A stretch of 64,000 bases of DNA from the NCBI GenBank assembly GCA_011317545.1, contig WUJK01000012.1:1439001-1503000 (forward strand), given 5' to 3'. Numbering within the stretch: position 1 is the stretch's first letter; each line of letters starts with the position of its first letter. This DNA comes from Coniella vitis (Eukaryota > Ascomycota > Sordariomycetes > Diaporthales > Schizoparmaceae). Positions 46,629 through 57,938 of the stretch are shown in pieces. The notes under the pieces were generated by a model. That model saw nothing but the letters and a program-made list of their open reading frames with translations. It was not told the origin of the DNA and did not search any database. Both the position numbers and the translations under genes were made by a program.

Positions 46629-49600
46629 GATTCTGGCTTGGGAGCAGCGGACGAGGAGGAGCGTGAGCAAGTGGGAAGCAGTCCCTTCTCGTGCTTTGGC
46701 GGCCCTTGCTGGTGCTGTGTTGTTGTTGTGAACAATGTTTTTTGAGGGGCGGGGGCTGGCGGGAGAGGACGGTGACGGTGGTGGAGGTGGTGGTGGTTGT
46801 TTTGGGTTTGGCAATTCTCAAGTCTGATCAAGGCCTAGTCCAACTGGAGTCGACGTGCCCCAGTTCAGGCCGGGGAAACTTGGGTCCTTGGTTCGAGCAG
46901 TGTTGTTGTGCTAATCAAATCCCATTCATCGACGTTGTTGGGTTCTGCTTCCTGCCCACTGCCACTGCCACTGCCACTCCCACGGCCACGGTCTCTAAGC
47001 CACTGTAATGGCCGCTACGGTGACGGCTGGGAGCTGCTGGCTTCAGGGGGCCAGAAGCCGCCTGCCTCTCTATCTCTGCGCAAAAGGAAAGTGTGCATGC
47101 AGGGTCGGTAGGGCAGCATTGGCAGGCAGGCAAGCGGCACACAGGGCCCATCAGGGCACAACTGGGCAGCATCACAGCGTCGCACAAGACCCCGACTAGG
47201 CTGGACTCGGCACGGCAACCAGGCTGGTCCAACATTCAGGCATTCGCTACTTGAGTTGTAGGTACCGAGTAGGCCTTCCAAGGTTGCAACTTGCCCCCAC
47301 CACCAGCTTGATTCTTTCCTAACGATAGTTCTTACTATGAGAAGGAGCGACAGCCCGCTCGCGTTGAGTTGTAGCAGGCTTGAACATTAAACGCTTGTGT
47401 GTCGGGGAAGGTTGCCGTGGCAAGGCGCAAAAAGTGGACGCGACTAATGTTTCAACTGTTTTCTGCCCACCAAGCGTCTCTCACTTCGCAAACTGTGAAT
47501 GTGGGAAGAAAACGAGCAATTGAAGCCTGGAAGGGAACGCATCAACACCATATACCTCAGTATCCTCTACGTTGTACACAGCCTCTATCATGAAGCTGTC
47601 GCTGACTGATTTGACCGTTACCCCGATCAGTACCGTGATCCTCTTGGTGGATGCGAACGCACACCCACAACCCGACGGAATCAATGCCGACTTGCCAGTC
47701 ACAGATGCCATCTTGAGCAGCGATCCACCAACAAAGATCAATAGACTATCTGATCTAGGGATGCCTATGACCGGCAGGAGACTAAGTCACAGAGTGTCGC
47801 CCAAATGATTTCAAAAGATGCGAGACAAAGGCGCCCGCCAGTGAGGTCAGGTCAGGTCGGGGTAGTGTCTACTACACAGTGCAGGCGGCCACAGGCGGTC
47901 ACAGGCAATGACGTGCTAAAACAGCCACTGTAACCCGTTGGCCAAAGCCCCTGGCGCTGACATGCGCCTCCACTAAGCAGATGGAAGGCCGATGAAATCA
48001 CAAAGAGGGGAGACAGTTTGCCCATCTCGCCACTCCAAAATCCCAAAACAGGCTTTTCTTTTTACCAGAGATGTGCTTCACCAGTACCGGCAAACACTAA
48101 GATCACAAAAGCGTTTGGAGGAATTACAGAACGATGGGGAGGAGAAGAGTTGGGGCGCCACAGTGCCATCTCTAGGTGCTGAAAACAAGAGAGCCATTCT
48201 TTGTTTTGATGGTCTTGGAGGCAACACGAAGGAAATGTTGTGCAAACGCTGAGGCCCCCTTGCGCAGGCCTGGCTGGCAAGAATAATAAGGTTTGCTTCT
48301 AAGTCGTCTCTTGACCAGCATCGGATATTGAGGGCGCGAAACCTACAATTACAGGAGCAAGGGACAGCGGAGACGATGACATGGGGGCCTAATACATCGG
48401 TGCTCCTTCGCATACGGAGTAAGCTTGCACGGTGCAAGAGGCACGCATTTCTGAACATAGTACGTAGTAAGTACGCCCTGGGCAATACAGCCTCGTACTG
48501 ATTGCAAACCACAGTCTTGTCGCGGACCCAGTGCCCCGGTCCTTCGCTTCCCTCGGGTGATTTTGCTTGGGACCCCGTTTGCTGCCAGCTGGGGCATCAC
48601 GGACCATGACGATTCCTTCTCTGGATTCTGCTGGACAAGCCCTTGGAAACCTTGGTCGAAGAAGGATGTGCTAATCTGTGCTCAGCAGGCCACTGAATTC
48701 CACGACGGCTCAGGCTTCATCACCTCACGTACTCCAAGCAATGATCATATCAGCATGGTTTCACCACTTATTTGCATTTCTGGGTTTGGCCCGGGGATAC
48801 CCACTCCACTCCTCTGCCCTACTACTCTAACATACAAAGTAGTATGTATCTCCTAGAGCCCAGCCTAGCCGAGCTGGATCAAACCATGCCCTTCCTCCTC
48901 CTTCTTGTCTCCTTCGTCAACCTGCTTATGTTTATCGAATCCCCTCTGCCATGTACTGCAGCAGCAGTTACGCACGCACACCCCACCCAAATCAGCGAGT
49001 CTGGTTACATCCCGCGTTTTGCTCCCCTTATCCCCTCCTCAAAAGGACTACATTATTGCTTTTTGCCATCACTTATCAGCCAGTCAGCAGCTGGCAGGGC
49101 AGATTGCACACTATTATGTATTGTGTGTTCAATGGGGGAATCCTTGGCTGGGTCTTGCGCACCGCGCGCCCTTTGAAATCCCGGCCATCAATTTCCTCTC
49201 TTTTGCTCCTAAACCTACATCGTACCACAGCTTCCGCTGGTCTCGCCTCTAACTGCCGAAGGATGTTGATATCTCTTATTGCTCTCGGCCTGGAAAATGG
49301 GCGCCGTGACTTAGTACCCGTGCTTCTTGTACTTGTGCGTGCTCTTAATTGAAGAGTCAAATGCCTTTTGTTTTTGATTAATTCCATTGTCAAAGTCAGC
49401 TTCAGATAGAAAGTACAGTATCAGCGGGGAAGGCCCCCGACCGACATTGTCAGTCTTGTGATCCGACCCTGGCACTCCTTTAAAATCAACAAAGTGATCA
49501 AAAAGAATGTGGTAAATTAAAGGTTTGACTTCTCTTGCTCCCATCATCAACACTGTCTAGCAATTCTGGCATTACTATGTAGCATCAGCATTCTGCGCAC

Positions 49601-51241
49601 AGGTCATCTACCCACTGGCGCTACGCCACGCCACCCGAAAAAGAACTTGACTGCCACTTTCCCACCATCATTTGTTCTACGGATAAGTCTGACAGAAACG
49701 GCCAAACTCGATGGACTGTGCTATGTACTATATTGAGTTGGGCCGAGAGCTACGGCACTCTTTGTCTACATATACGGTATCTTGAATAGTCTGCCAAAGC
49801 AACTTACATATTATAGTAGTATTCTGGATGCGTTAAAATATGAACCATCCCAAGTTCCACGGCGCAAACCTTAAGAGGTCCCGCCAAGAAAGAGGCCTTA
49901 CCACGAGAAACACGGAACACAATAATAACAAGAAGAATGATAATCATCATACTTTACCCTTGAAATGTCCTTCTCAAATAAAAGCCCGCTTGGAGCCTGC
50001 TTGGAGCCTGCTTAGAAGCAGGATAACACAAACGAATCGCACTTTTCTCAAGTCATGAGCTCTCTCTTAGACATTGTCTGTTCCAACTTGTCTCGCGCGT
50101 CGCGTGGTGGCGTTTTGGAACGGAGGGGGAACGTGACAGATGCCCACGGCTGTTTCTCCTTCTTCCCCTTCTGGCCCTTTCTCTATCTTTTTTTTATCTC
50201 TGTTCAAAGATTGAGGCCCAGTGTTTCGCGCGTGTGTGGTCTCTCGTTCTCCATTCATTGCATCTCATTTGAACTTCTTGCCACCATGCCGAGCGAGCGG
50301 TTTGGATCAGCATAGGAGCGGCCTTAACCGACGGGCCGAGTAATAAAGGGCATCGCCCCGCCCAGTAATGAAGCTTTGCACCTCCCAAGCCATTGTTCAA
50401 GCACCTATCATGCTCCCGCGATCCTTGAAGAACAAGGTTGTACTTGATCAGCAAGCTCTGAAATGACATTGTTTGCATCTCCTCCGGGACCCATGTTTTG
50501 GTCTCTTTCCCCTTTGGGAAATTTTCAATGGATCCGTCCTCTTGCTTCATCTTGGGGCTTTTCTCAAAATCATTACGTTTGTCCATGATGTGTGCTCGAC
50601 TTTAATTTGCTGCTATTGACCTCTTCAAAGCAAGGATGTTAATCACCCCAAACCAAGAAACAGTCCGTCACTTGGTCGGTACACATCGAAGTGCCCATTC
50701 TATTCGATTTGCAAATTTATCGTATTTGGAAACTCCCCTGAACTTCACCCATGCTTCACTATCTCGCTCAGACGCTTTTGGAAAGCGGAGAAAGAACCCG
50801 GGGGCGCGCGGCTTCAGCCCCGGGCAACGAGAAACCAAAGATGAGCAGGAAAGGGCAACTTGAAACGATCGTCACGGTTTATAGAACATGTGTCGGACCG
50901 GGTTATGTAAGTTGTCATAGAATGCTTGCTGGGAAGCTGAATCTCCTTCTTAATATACACGGGGATCCTCCTTTATGTGCGGTAGAATCTCTGAAAGCCG
51001 GCCAGGTCTAGACAGACGTTCTTGAGTTAACAGGTCAGGTTTCATGAGCGACCAATTTCCCCACCTTGTGATTTGCCTTTGTCGGAATAATTTCCCATCA
51101 CGCTCATCAGTCTTTCAACTCCAGAAGAACGTGCGTGTTTCTGCGCACTTAAAACTGAAGCTAAATGATTCTGACGAAAAGAGCACATACGTGATATATC
51201 GTGTCGGTTCTCATCTGTGTAGCAGACTGACCTCCACCGCT
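46629..51241. other. 4.6 kb gene-poor interval
   Basis: Promoter of the LAMMER kinase and 3' flank of sideroflexin with unassigned sequence between. Short ORFs with possible coding quality are 47587-47808 (+, 73 codons), 48886-49176 (+, hydrophobic N-terminus) and 50194-50586 (-). None has a recognisable domain. A 9-mer copy lies at 49573-49581. Confidence 0.45.
50194..50586 (-). CDS. Candidate hypothetical protein, 130 aa
   Basis: ORF from ATG 50586 with a Lys/Glu-rich, soluble-looking N-terminal half (MKQEDGSIENFPKGKETK, then WVPEEMQTMSFQSLLIKYN). No domain recognised and no clear promoter context. Composition is better than neighbouring random ORFs, but evidence is weak. Confidence 0.22.
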   Translation of the reverse strand: MDKRNDFEKSPKMKQEDGSIENFPKGKETKTWVPEEMQTMSFQSLLIKYNLVLQGSREHDRCLNNGLGGAKLHYWAGRCPLLLGPSVKAAPMLIQTARSAWWQEVQMRCNEWRTRDHTRAKHWASIFEQR

Positions 51242-52606
51242 TCAAATGCCTCGATTGAAAACAACCAAGCCATTCTCCCCACCCTTGCCGTGGAACTCTT
51301 CCTCCAAAGAGTCTGCTCGAATCTTTTGCCTCTGCGGGAACGCTGCCAGGGCTAGTGGCAGTGCCAGATAACTCGTGGCGATGATGAGACCCAGGTTCAC
51401 GGGCAGGGTATATCGCGGGTTGCGCTTCAACCACTCTGTCCGTTGCAGCCGCATAAGCACCAGAGGCGGGATGACCATGATGGGGCTGCTGTTGAGCACG
51501 CGTGAAATGGCCGTCTCACCGACAGCCAGCGTTGCGGCCTTCTTGCTCTTGCCCAGGCTGGGCACGTCGTTTTCAGCCTTTCCTTCAGCAGCGAGGCGCT
51601 GCTTGTCTGCTTCCGACAGCACAGGGTAGACGTCGATGCCTGTGCGCATCTCCTCGCCGCGCATGAGAAACACGTTGAGCGCTCCGGCCGAAGCGACGGC
51701 GGCAAAGGGGACGAGGCGCCCGAGGATGAGACGGGTCTGGGGTGGTAGGCGGGTTAGACGGGGGACGAGGCTGTTCAAGCCGACTGCGACGGAACACGAG
51801 GCGCCCACAGCGAGGAAGTAGGACTGGGCGACCTTGCCCCAGGAAAGCGGGCTGGATTTGTTGGCGTTGGCATTGTTGACGGCGACATTAAGGGACTGGT
51901 TGGCAATCTGCCAGAGGACGGTGCCAGTAGTCTTTATCCGTCAAAAAAGACAAAAATGTTAGTCAATTGGCGGTTTGTTCCCCACGCGGGCTTTGCATGG
52001 AAAAGTTGCTTACCGTCAGGTTGGGTGTGAGCATTCCTGCCGTCACAACCAGGTTGGAAATGACGTAGCAGGACATTCGAAAGGGCAAGAGGACTGGTTC
52101 GCCGGTATCTGTAGATGTCAATGTGTAAGTTTGCGCCCGCAGGCAACCAGAGATCGCATATTCGTCACATACCGGGGTGCAGAGTTGAGTCGACAATCTT
52201 CTTGGCCGTCCATATCGCAGGTGTCATCTCCTTTGTCTGACCCGTCTTATAGGATATGATGGCCTGCTTGGCCTCCTCGAGCCCCTTCTTGCCTACCAAG
52301 AGCGTCCTGGACCACACAAATACTAAGTCAGCCACATGGTTCAAGTGCGGTGCTGAATATGTGCGAAGCGCATCGACAAGTGCTTTCTTCCATGACGACT
52401 TCCAGGAGACATTCTTGGCCAACAATAAACGGCTGCGCTTACTGCTCCGTGCAGAGATCGAATCCAATTGCCCACCAAAGCGTGCTGGACAATTGCTCTC
52501 ACCTCGGATCCGTGATGCCAGCAGTCTGCCGGACGCGGCCCCAGTACGTGCTGAGATCATACTGCGACTCTGGCAGCTCGCGAGAGCCTGGAAGAGAGGC
52601 CGACAT
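51242..52606 (-). CDS. Sideroflexin (mitochondrial amino-acid carrier, Fsf1-like)
   Basis: Inner-membrane multipass protein; human sideroflexin-1 imports serine into mitochondria for one-carbon metabolism. Exons 52606-52503, 52306-52173, 52108-52014 and 51931-51242 (introns 196, 64 and 82 nt; the last has a TGACTAAC branch) give 340 aa, the family length. Start MSASLPGSRELPESQYDLSTYWGRV fits the family N-terminus. Hallmarks: TLLVGKKGLEEAK, HPDTGE split across the second intron (about 78-83), NLVVTAGMLTPNLT as a membrane segment, WQIANQSLNVAVNNANAN (family motif), and later hydrophobic segments with PLVLMRLQ. The last residues (EEEFHGKGGENGLVVFNRGI) fit the C-terminal G-L conserved end. Divergent from the MFS gene over about 950 nt. 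Confidence 0.94.
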
Positions 52607-53560
52607 ATTGTGAGACTTGCTGGGTTGTTCTCTGTCTCCTGGCGCACGGAATGTCGCGAATTGGATGGTCGTCCTTGTCGTCGTCCTTGTCGTCGTCGTC
52701 GTCGTCGTCTTCGTGCCAAAGTAGGTGGAATCTCGTCTTGGGCGTTATGACGGCGAGTGACCACCTCACGAGGATGCAAGCCAAAGCACGCAGCCCCCTT
52801 GGTAGGTTGAACGAGGAGAGGTGTCGTGCGACTCAGGGTTCGTGGCAGGTGAAAGACCGGAGACTTGACCCGTCACAAGCCGTTTTCTGTACGAATTGTT
52901 TGGACGCTGATAAGATATCGAGGTCGGACTATCGCCGAACTCGGCTCCTGAGGTCCGCCTGCTGTGGGGGGGGCTGCGGCTCGGGTACATAGTACTATGT
53001 ACTATGTAGCAGCGCGCGGCTGAAGTAGTGGAACCCGTCCCCGCCATCCATTGACAGGCCGCCAGATCACCCAGCAGCTGTGCATGCTTATGTCATGCAG
53101 CTTGGAAGGCCTATGATATCGCTGCGAGCTGCTGTAAGCTGCTGTAGCTGCAGACACTGAATGTTTTGTTTGGCTGGCGCGGTCATAGTATTTGTTTTTG
53201 CAACGGCACGGCACATTTCTTTTAGGCCGTTGCTGGGCCTGGGAGGGGGACATCTGGACTAGGGCCCAGCTCCATCTCGATACATAGTACAGGCACAATA
53301 AAACCGGCCTTCATCACCATCATCATCCCACTTCCCAGGGTCCTGGCACTTTCTCCCTTGACTGTCTCTGTCTCTGCATATTTGCATTCCAAAGTGGCGT
53401 CGATGAGCAGTCTAGTCCTGCTCTGAGCTTATCTGTAAATGCTGGAATTGTTTTATTAGCTGCTCGATCTCCTGCAGTGGCTGCAGCTTGTCTGATATCG
53501 AATTGAACTGACTCAGCCTCGCGCGGCCGCAAACGACGAGCACAACTCGGACCAGCTGCC
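52607..53560. other. Divergent promoter region of sideroflexin and MFS gene
   Basis: Shared upstream region. It contains a GTCGTC-type microsatellite (about 52674-52712) and four exact 9-mer copies, three of them overlapping at 52986-53008 and one at 53281-53289. No gene supported. Confidence 0.6.
52986..53008. repeat. Overlapping array of the TACATAGTA/TACTATGTA 9-mer
   Basis: One TACATAGTA (52986-52994) overlaps TACTATGTA (52993-53001), which overlaps another TACTATGTA (53000-53008), giving 7-nt periodicity and a self-complementary core. It lies about 380 nt upstream of the sideroflexin start and 550 nt upstream of the MFS start. Confidence 0.85.
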
Positions 53561-55400
53561 ATGGCGCGCAACATTGTGATGCGCCATCTGCCCTTTGCGG
53601 CCTCCACAACCACCGCCCAAGCCATCAGCTACCTGCTCGGCGTCGCGCTCTTCTCCATCTCCTTCCTTGTCTTCCTCAACAGCAGTATATCGTTCGTCAT
53701 TACCGATCTGCTTGGCGTGCACGATGGCGTCGGCGATATTGTTGGCACTCTGGGCTTTGCCGACGAGCTCGTCGCCCTGATCGCCTGCCCAATCTGGGGC
53801 CTCGTCTCGGATCGCCTGGGGGTTCGCTTCGTGGCCATGGTCGGATATGCCATCATTGGCGTTGCTCTGTTTGTCTTTGTCCAGGCGTCTAATGTCTATC
53901 CCCAGCTGCTCCTCGCAAGAATTCTGTTTGCCATTGGGGCCACTGCCACGTGAGTTGCTAGTCCTACTTTGATGCCGCGTGATGGTAGCAGCAAGACATG
54001 TAACTGACAGGAGCCCTTCCCCCAGTGCCACCATGGTCACAGCGACTCTTCCCTGCCTATCCGACGACTCGGAATCATCGGACTCAGAGACAGAACAGCC
54101 TGCGCTCCTTCCCTCCCACAACGCTCGGGACAGCGTTGCGCTCTCGGTCGAATCCGAGCTCACCATTACGCCCGAGCGCTACCGTTCGAACGGGCCAGAA
54201 ACAACCCAAGACACGAGCAGCGCAGCCCAAGACAAGCCTGCCGTCCTGGCCGGATATGTCGGCTTGTTCACCGGCCTGGGTGCTCTCGTTTCCCTCATCG
54301 TCTTTCTGCCTCTGCCCAGCCAGTTCAACAAGATCGAAGGCGTCGAGATTGGCGAGGCTGTCCAGTACGCCTATTATGTCGTAGGCTCCATCTCCATTCT
54401 CGTCGCATCCTTTGTGTACATTGGCCTCCGGAAGCTCAAGGGTGAGGAAGGCAAAGGCTTCCGCACGCTCTTCGGGTTGAAGAAACAAAAGCTGGCGGAC
54501 GGCTCTGAGGCGCCCAAACGCAAGTTTTTGCCGTACCGACAGCTGCTTCGCGAAGCTGTTGTGTTGGGCTTTACCGATTCGCAAATTGGTCTTGGCTACC
54601 TGGGCGGCTTCGTCGCGCGGGCTTCGACTGTTGCTATTTCAGCTTTCATTCCGCTGTTTGTCAAACGGTACTACCTGGACCACATCTCGGATGGCGACCA
54701 ACACAAAGCATACATTCTGGCTTCCATCTTGACGGGCGTGGCACAGCTGTTTGCCCTCATCTTTGCGCCCATCTTTGGCTATCTGTCCAGACGTCAAGGG
54801 CGCTTTAACTACCCCGTCGTCGTTGCTACGGCTTTTGGTATCATTGGTTATGTTTCTTTTCCCCACGTTTCCAGTCCCGAAGTTAGGAACGTCGATAGTC
54901 GTGGCGGGTCGCCAGCTATTTTTGTCCTTGTTGCGCTGATTGGCATCAGTCAAATTGGTGCCATCGTCTGCAGTCTTGGTTCCCTCGGAAAAGGCGTGTT
55001 GAGCGCTGAACCTCCCAACAACACCGACAACAATAACAACAACAATAACGGCAGAGAAGTATCTTCGCCAACAGACAACTACCAAGACGACGACAGCGCC
55101 TTGGACGTCGGCGAAGATGCTACTTTGCTTCCTAATGACTCCGAATCCACCACAACGACATCTTCTCCAGCAGGGCGCACCAAGAAGGTTCTCCTCAAGG
55201 GCACCATTGCGGGTGTGTACTCGTGGTGCGGCGGCGCTGCTATCCTGCTGCTGACCAAGCTAGGCGGGTTCCTCTTTGACAAGACGTCGCATGGCGCGCC
55301 GTTCTACATGATGGCTGTGTTCAATGCGCTGTTGCTTGTGGCTACGCTTGCAGTCGATGCCTCAAAGTTGGCCAAGGATCAAATGCACAAGCGTGTTTAA
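53561..55400 (+). CDS. Major facilitator superfamily transporter
   Basis: Multipass membrane transporter of 587 aa resembling the fungal MFS group that includes yeast vacuolar-membrane YCR023C; substrate unknown. Exon 1 (53561-53949) encodes the first transmembrane helices and the MFS motif A-like loop GLVSDRLGVR (about 87-96). A 76-nt intron (53950-54025, GTGAGT donor, TAACTGAC branch, CCCCAG acceptor) leads to exon 2 (54026-55400). A long polar cytoplasmic insert (Ser/Asp/Glu/Thr-rich, about 140-195) follows helix 4, and a second Asn/Asp/Ser-rich loop contains seven Asn in a row, from an AAC/AAT microsatellite (55018-55050). Other helices: VGLFTGLGALVSLIVFL, STVAISAFIPLFV, IAGVYSWCGGAAILLLT. 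Vacuolar location is inferred from the homologue only. Confidence 0.9.
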
Positions 55401-56345
55401 GAAGCGTGTTCCTTTTTCATGTCTATACTTCTATCGACACGTGTAAGCACGTGTATGGGTGTGCTTCCAATCTATATCTATGTCTGAAGATTTTCTTTAA
55501 AGCTGCGAATTCTACCTGGGGAAGGACACAAACAAAGGAGAGCAATCAATGGGAATTCAAGTACCGTTGAGCGATATGAGCAGGACCTTGTGTTCCTTGG
55601 TCTACGCTGCGTGGTTCTTTTTGTGTCTTGATTTATTCTCGAGGAGGCTCTGGTATGTTTAGTGCAGTATATAGGATGCGCAACGTTGCGAAATGAGCAG
55701 TGGTAGAATGACACGTCTCCTGTACGTATCACTCCGTGTGTTTACGCACATCTCGTGAGCATGAGTCTGCCCGGTGTTTATTGATTGTCCGCTGTCGCAC
55801 TTGAGCAAATGTGCGTTGGAGAGCATATATAAATTAATACACCAGCAAATTTCCCATGATCAAGAGGACGTAATGGTGGCGACAGGATAATTTCGAGCTC
55901 GCCAGTCACGGCGCTTTCCATGCCGCAGTTTGGTCAATTCCAAATGTTGATCAGCACGATAATCACCAGGTATCTCTGAGAAAACCTTTCACATGGCGCT
56001 CTTTGTAGCCGCAAACAAATTGGCCAAGGAAATTCTGAGTTTCGAAAAAGAATCGAGAATGAATCATTGCTTTTGTTTTTTTTTTTTTTTTTTGAGAGGA
56101 CACGACCACTGCAGATCCAAGGTGTTGAACAAAAAAAAAGCTAAAACCAGTAGAACCGTTCAGGGGAAGTAGGTTACTCCTCCGATAAGTATCGATTTAA
56201 CTACAAGTTCAATAACCTCCGGCAGCCACTCTCATCAATTCACGTCCATTTTGTTCAAATCCGTTATAGAGCGTGAATGCTCAAAGACCGCATATTACCA
56301 TATGGGTCATTATGTATCTGTAAGAGATTCATATGATCTCTTGGC
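55401..56345. other. Convergent 3' intergenic region
   Basis: Between the MFS (+) and Stm1 (-) genes. It holds an 18-base T run (56076-56093). No gene supported. Confidence 0.6.
56076..56093. repeat. T18 homopolymer (A18 on minus strand)
   Basis: Eighteen T in a row, about 250 nt downstream of the Stm1 stop on the minus strand. Could be replication slippage, a 3'-UTR poly(A)/(U) element or the tail of a retroposed fragment. Confidence 0.85.
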
Positions 56346-57938
56346 TTAACCCAGGCTGGGGAAGTCGTCGGTGTTGCTCAGGTTGGGGGCAGCAGCGCCA
56401 CGGCCGCCGCGGGGGGCGCCACCACGGGGACCACCACGAGGGAAGCCGCCGCGGGGAGCGCCGCCATCACCACGACCACCACGAGGGCCGCCACGGCCGC
56501 CACGGGGGCCATCGCCACGAGGGGCGCGCTCGCCGCGAGGGCCGCCTCCGCGAGGACCACGAGTATCACGCTCCTCACGAGCAGAATCCTCCCAGGCAAT
56601 GGTCTCCTTGACCTTCTTGTTCTTGGTCTTCTTGGACTTGCCACCAGTGGCAGCGAAGTAGTCCTCAGCGTCCTCCTTCTGGACCTGAACGCCATCGGGG
56701 ACATCGGAGACCTTGCGGATGTTGAGACCCTCGTTCAGGACAGCGGAGTCGCGCTCAGCGTAGTAAGCGTCCAGGGTAACCTGCTTGGGCTCGGGCTCCT
56801 TGGCCTCAGCCTCGACGTCCTCGGCCTCAGCCTCAGCCTTCTCGGTCTCGGCAATGGCCTCGGCGGCCTGCTCGTCCTTCAGCTCAGCATTGCCATCGGT
56901 GGCACCCCAAGACTGGGCAGCTTGCTTCTCGGAACCGCTAGAAGACAAACAGAGGGTCAATACCTGATGAGCAAGCAATCTGACAATTCAAATGGAAGAA
57001 TCAAGCACATACGGAGCAATGTTCTTAGCATGCCGGTCGTCAGCGTTGCGGTGGCGGGTGGCACCAGCACCTATTTCAACATGTTAATCATCGAAATCCC
57101 GAAACGCAAATCCAGGCCAGAAAGCCGCCAGATTAACTCACCTCCGCGGCCACGAGCGCCACGGCCGCCACGGGGACGGTCAGCAGTACGCTCCTCAGTG
57201 GACCTGGTCTGGTTGGCAGCGCGACCAACACCCTTGTCACGGAATTCTACGGCGCACAATTTCGAGTCAATTCCTTGATTCCAATCAAAGAGCAGCAAAG
57301 GCTTTTGAACAGAGTTCCATACCCTGCTGGGAGCGGCTGAAGCCAGCACGGCTCTGCTGGCCAGGCTTGGTGCCGTCGGCGTTGGCCTTGGCAGTGGAGA
57401 CAGTCGACTTGGTGACAGTCTTCACTGGGGCCTTGGGGGTCTCGGAGCCCTCATCATCGTTGCCTGGAGGTCAAGGTCGAGTGTCAATAGGCATCGGTCT
57501 CTCAAGATGGAGGGGCTGCAGTCTGCAGTCTGCTGTTGGGGCAAGGCGGATATACCGAGGAGGTCGAAGAGGTTCTAAGGGCCAGCAAGGCTTAATGTCA
57601 GTAACGCTTCGTCATCATGGCCGCCTTGAAAAGAAGCAGCAGCAGCAGCAGCAGCGGTAGTAGCAGGAGGATGTCGGGGCGTGACTGGACAGCAGCCAAG
57701 CAGGCTCATGGATCGAGCGAAGCAAGGGCGCTTTTGCTTGCCATTGAAAGGGCGCAGAGTAACGCGAAAGGTAGGAGAGAGGAGACAAGAGGCACAGAGG
57801 CCAGATAACGCTGGGCCAAAGTAAAGTGAAGCTGGGCAAGCAGAGCAAGACCCAGCAAAGCAAAGTGAGGCGGGACGAAGCAGAAGGGAGACGAGCTGAG
57901 CTGAACCGAACTGAACTGACCTTGGAGGCGACCGACAT
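56346..57938 (-). CDS. STM1: Stm1/HABP4-SERBP1 family ribosome-binding protein
   Basis: Stm1 binds idle 80S ribosomes, inserts into the mRNA channel and preserves ribosomes under nutrient stress. Six exons: 57938-57921 (MSVASK), 57574-57556, 57463-57323, 57246-57142, 57070-57013 and 56937-56346; 310 aa. Introns are 346, 92, 76, 71 and 75 nt; all junctions keep frame. Motifs: NLFDLLGNDDE at the N-terminus (family start), EFRDKGVGRAANQTRSTEER, RGGRGARGRGG, the conserved SWGATDGNAEL, an Ala/Glu-rich acidic helix, LDAYYAERDSAV...LNIRKVSD (family core) and a C-terminal RGG/PRGG tract ending NTDDFPSLG. Arg-Gly repeats suggest arginine methylation and RNA binding. The long first intron right after a six-codon exon resembles translation-related genes and may be regulatory. 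Confidence 0.94.
57635..57656. repeat. (AGC)n microsatellite in Stm1 intron 1
   Basis: About seven AGC units inside the 346-nt first intron of the Stm1 gene; likely neutral. Confidence 0.7.

Noticed and set aside
45480..46814. Upstream Met at 46814 as LAMMER kinase start
   Set aside because: The extra 62 residues are Pro-rich with a junk-like segment; MSTPTTATATIP at 46628 is the more plausible start.
46127..46831. Pro/Thr-rich 234-codon minus-strand ORF
   Set aside because: Alternative frame over the LAMMER kinase low-complexity N-terminus; does not join the kinase exons.
47587..47808. 73-codon plus-strand ORF starting MKLSLTDLTV
   Set aside because: Reasonable codon use but no domain, neighbour or splice partner; an equally long ORF exists on the other strand.
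48886..49176. Possible small secreted protein (hydrophobic N-terminus)
   Set aside because: The hydrophobic start comes from a CTT-rich run; the rest lacks paired cysteines or coding bias.
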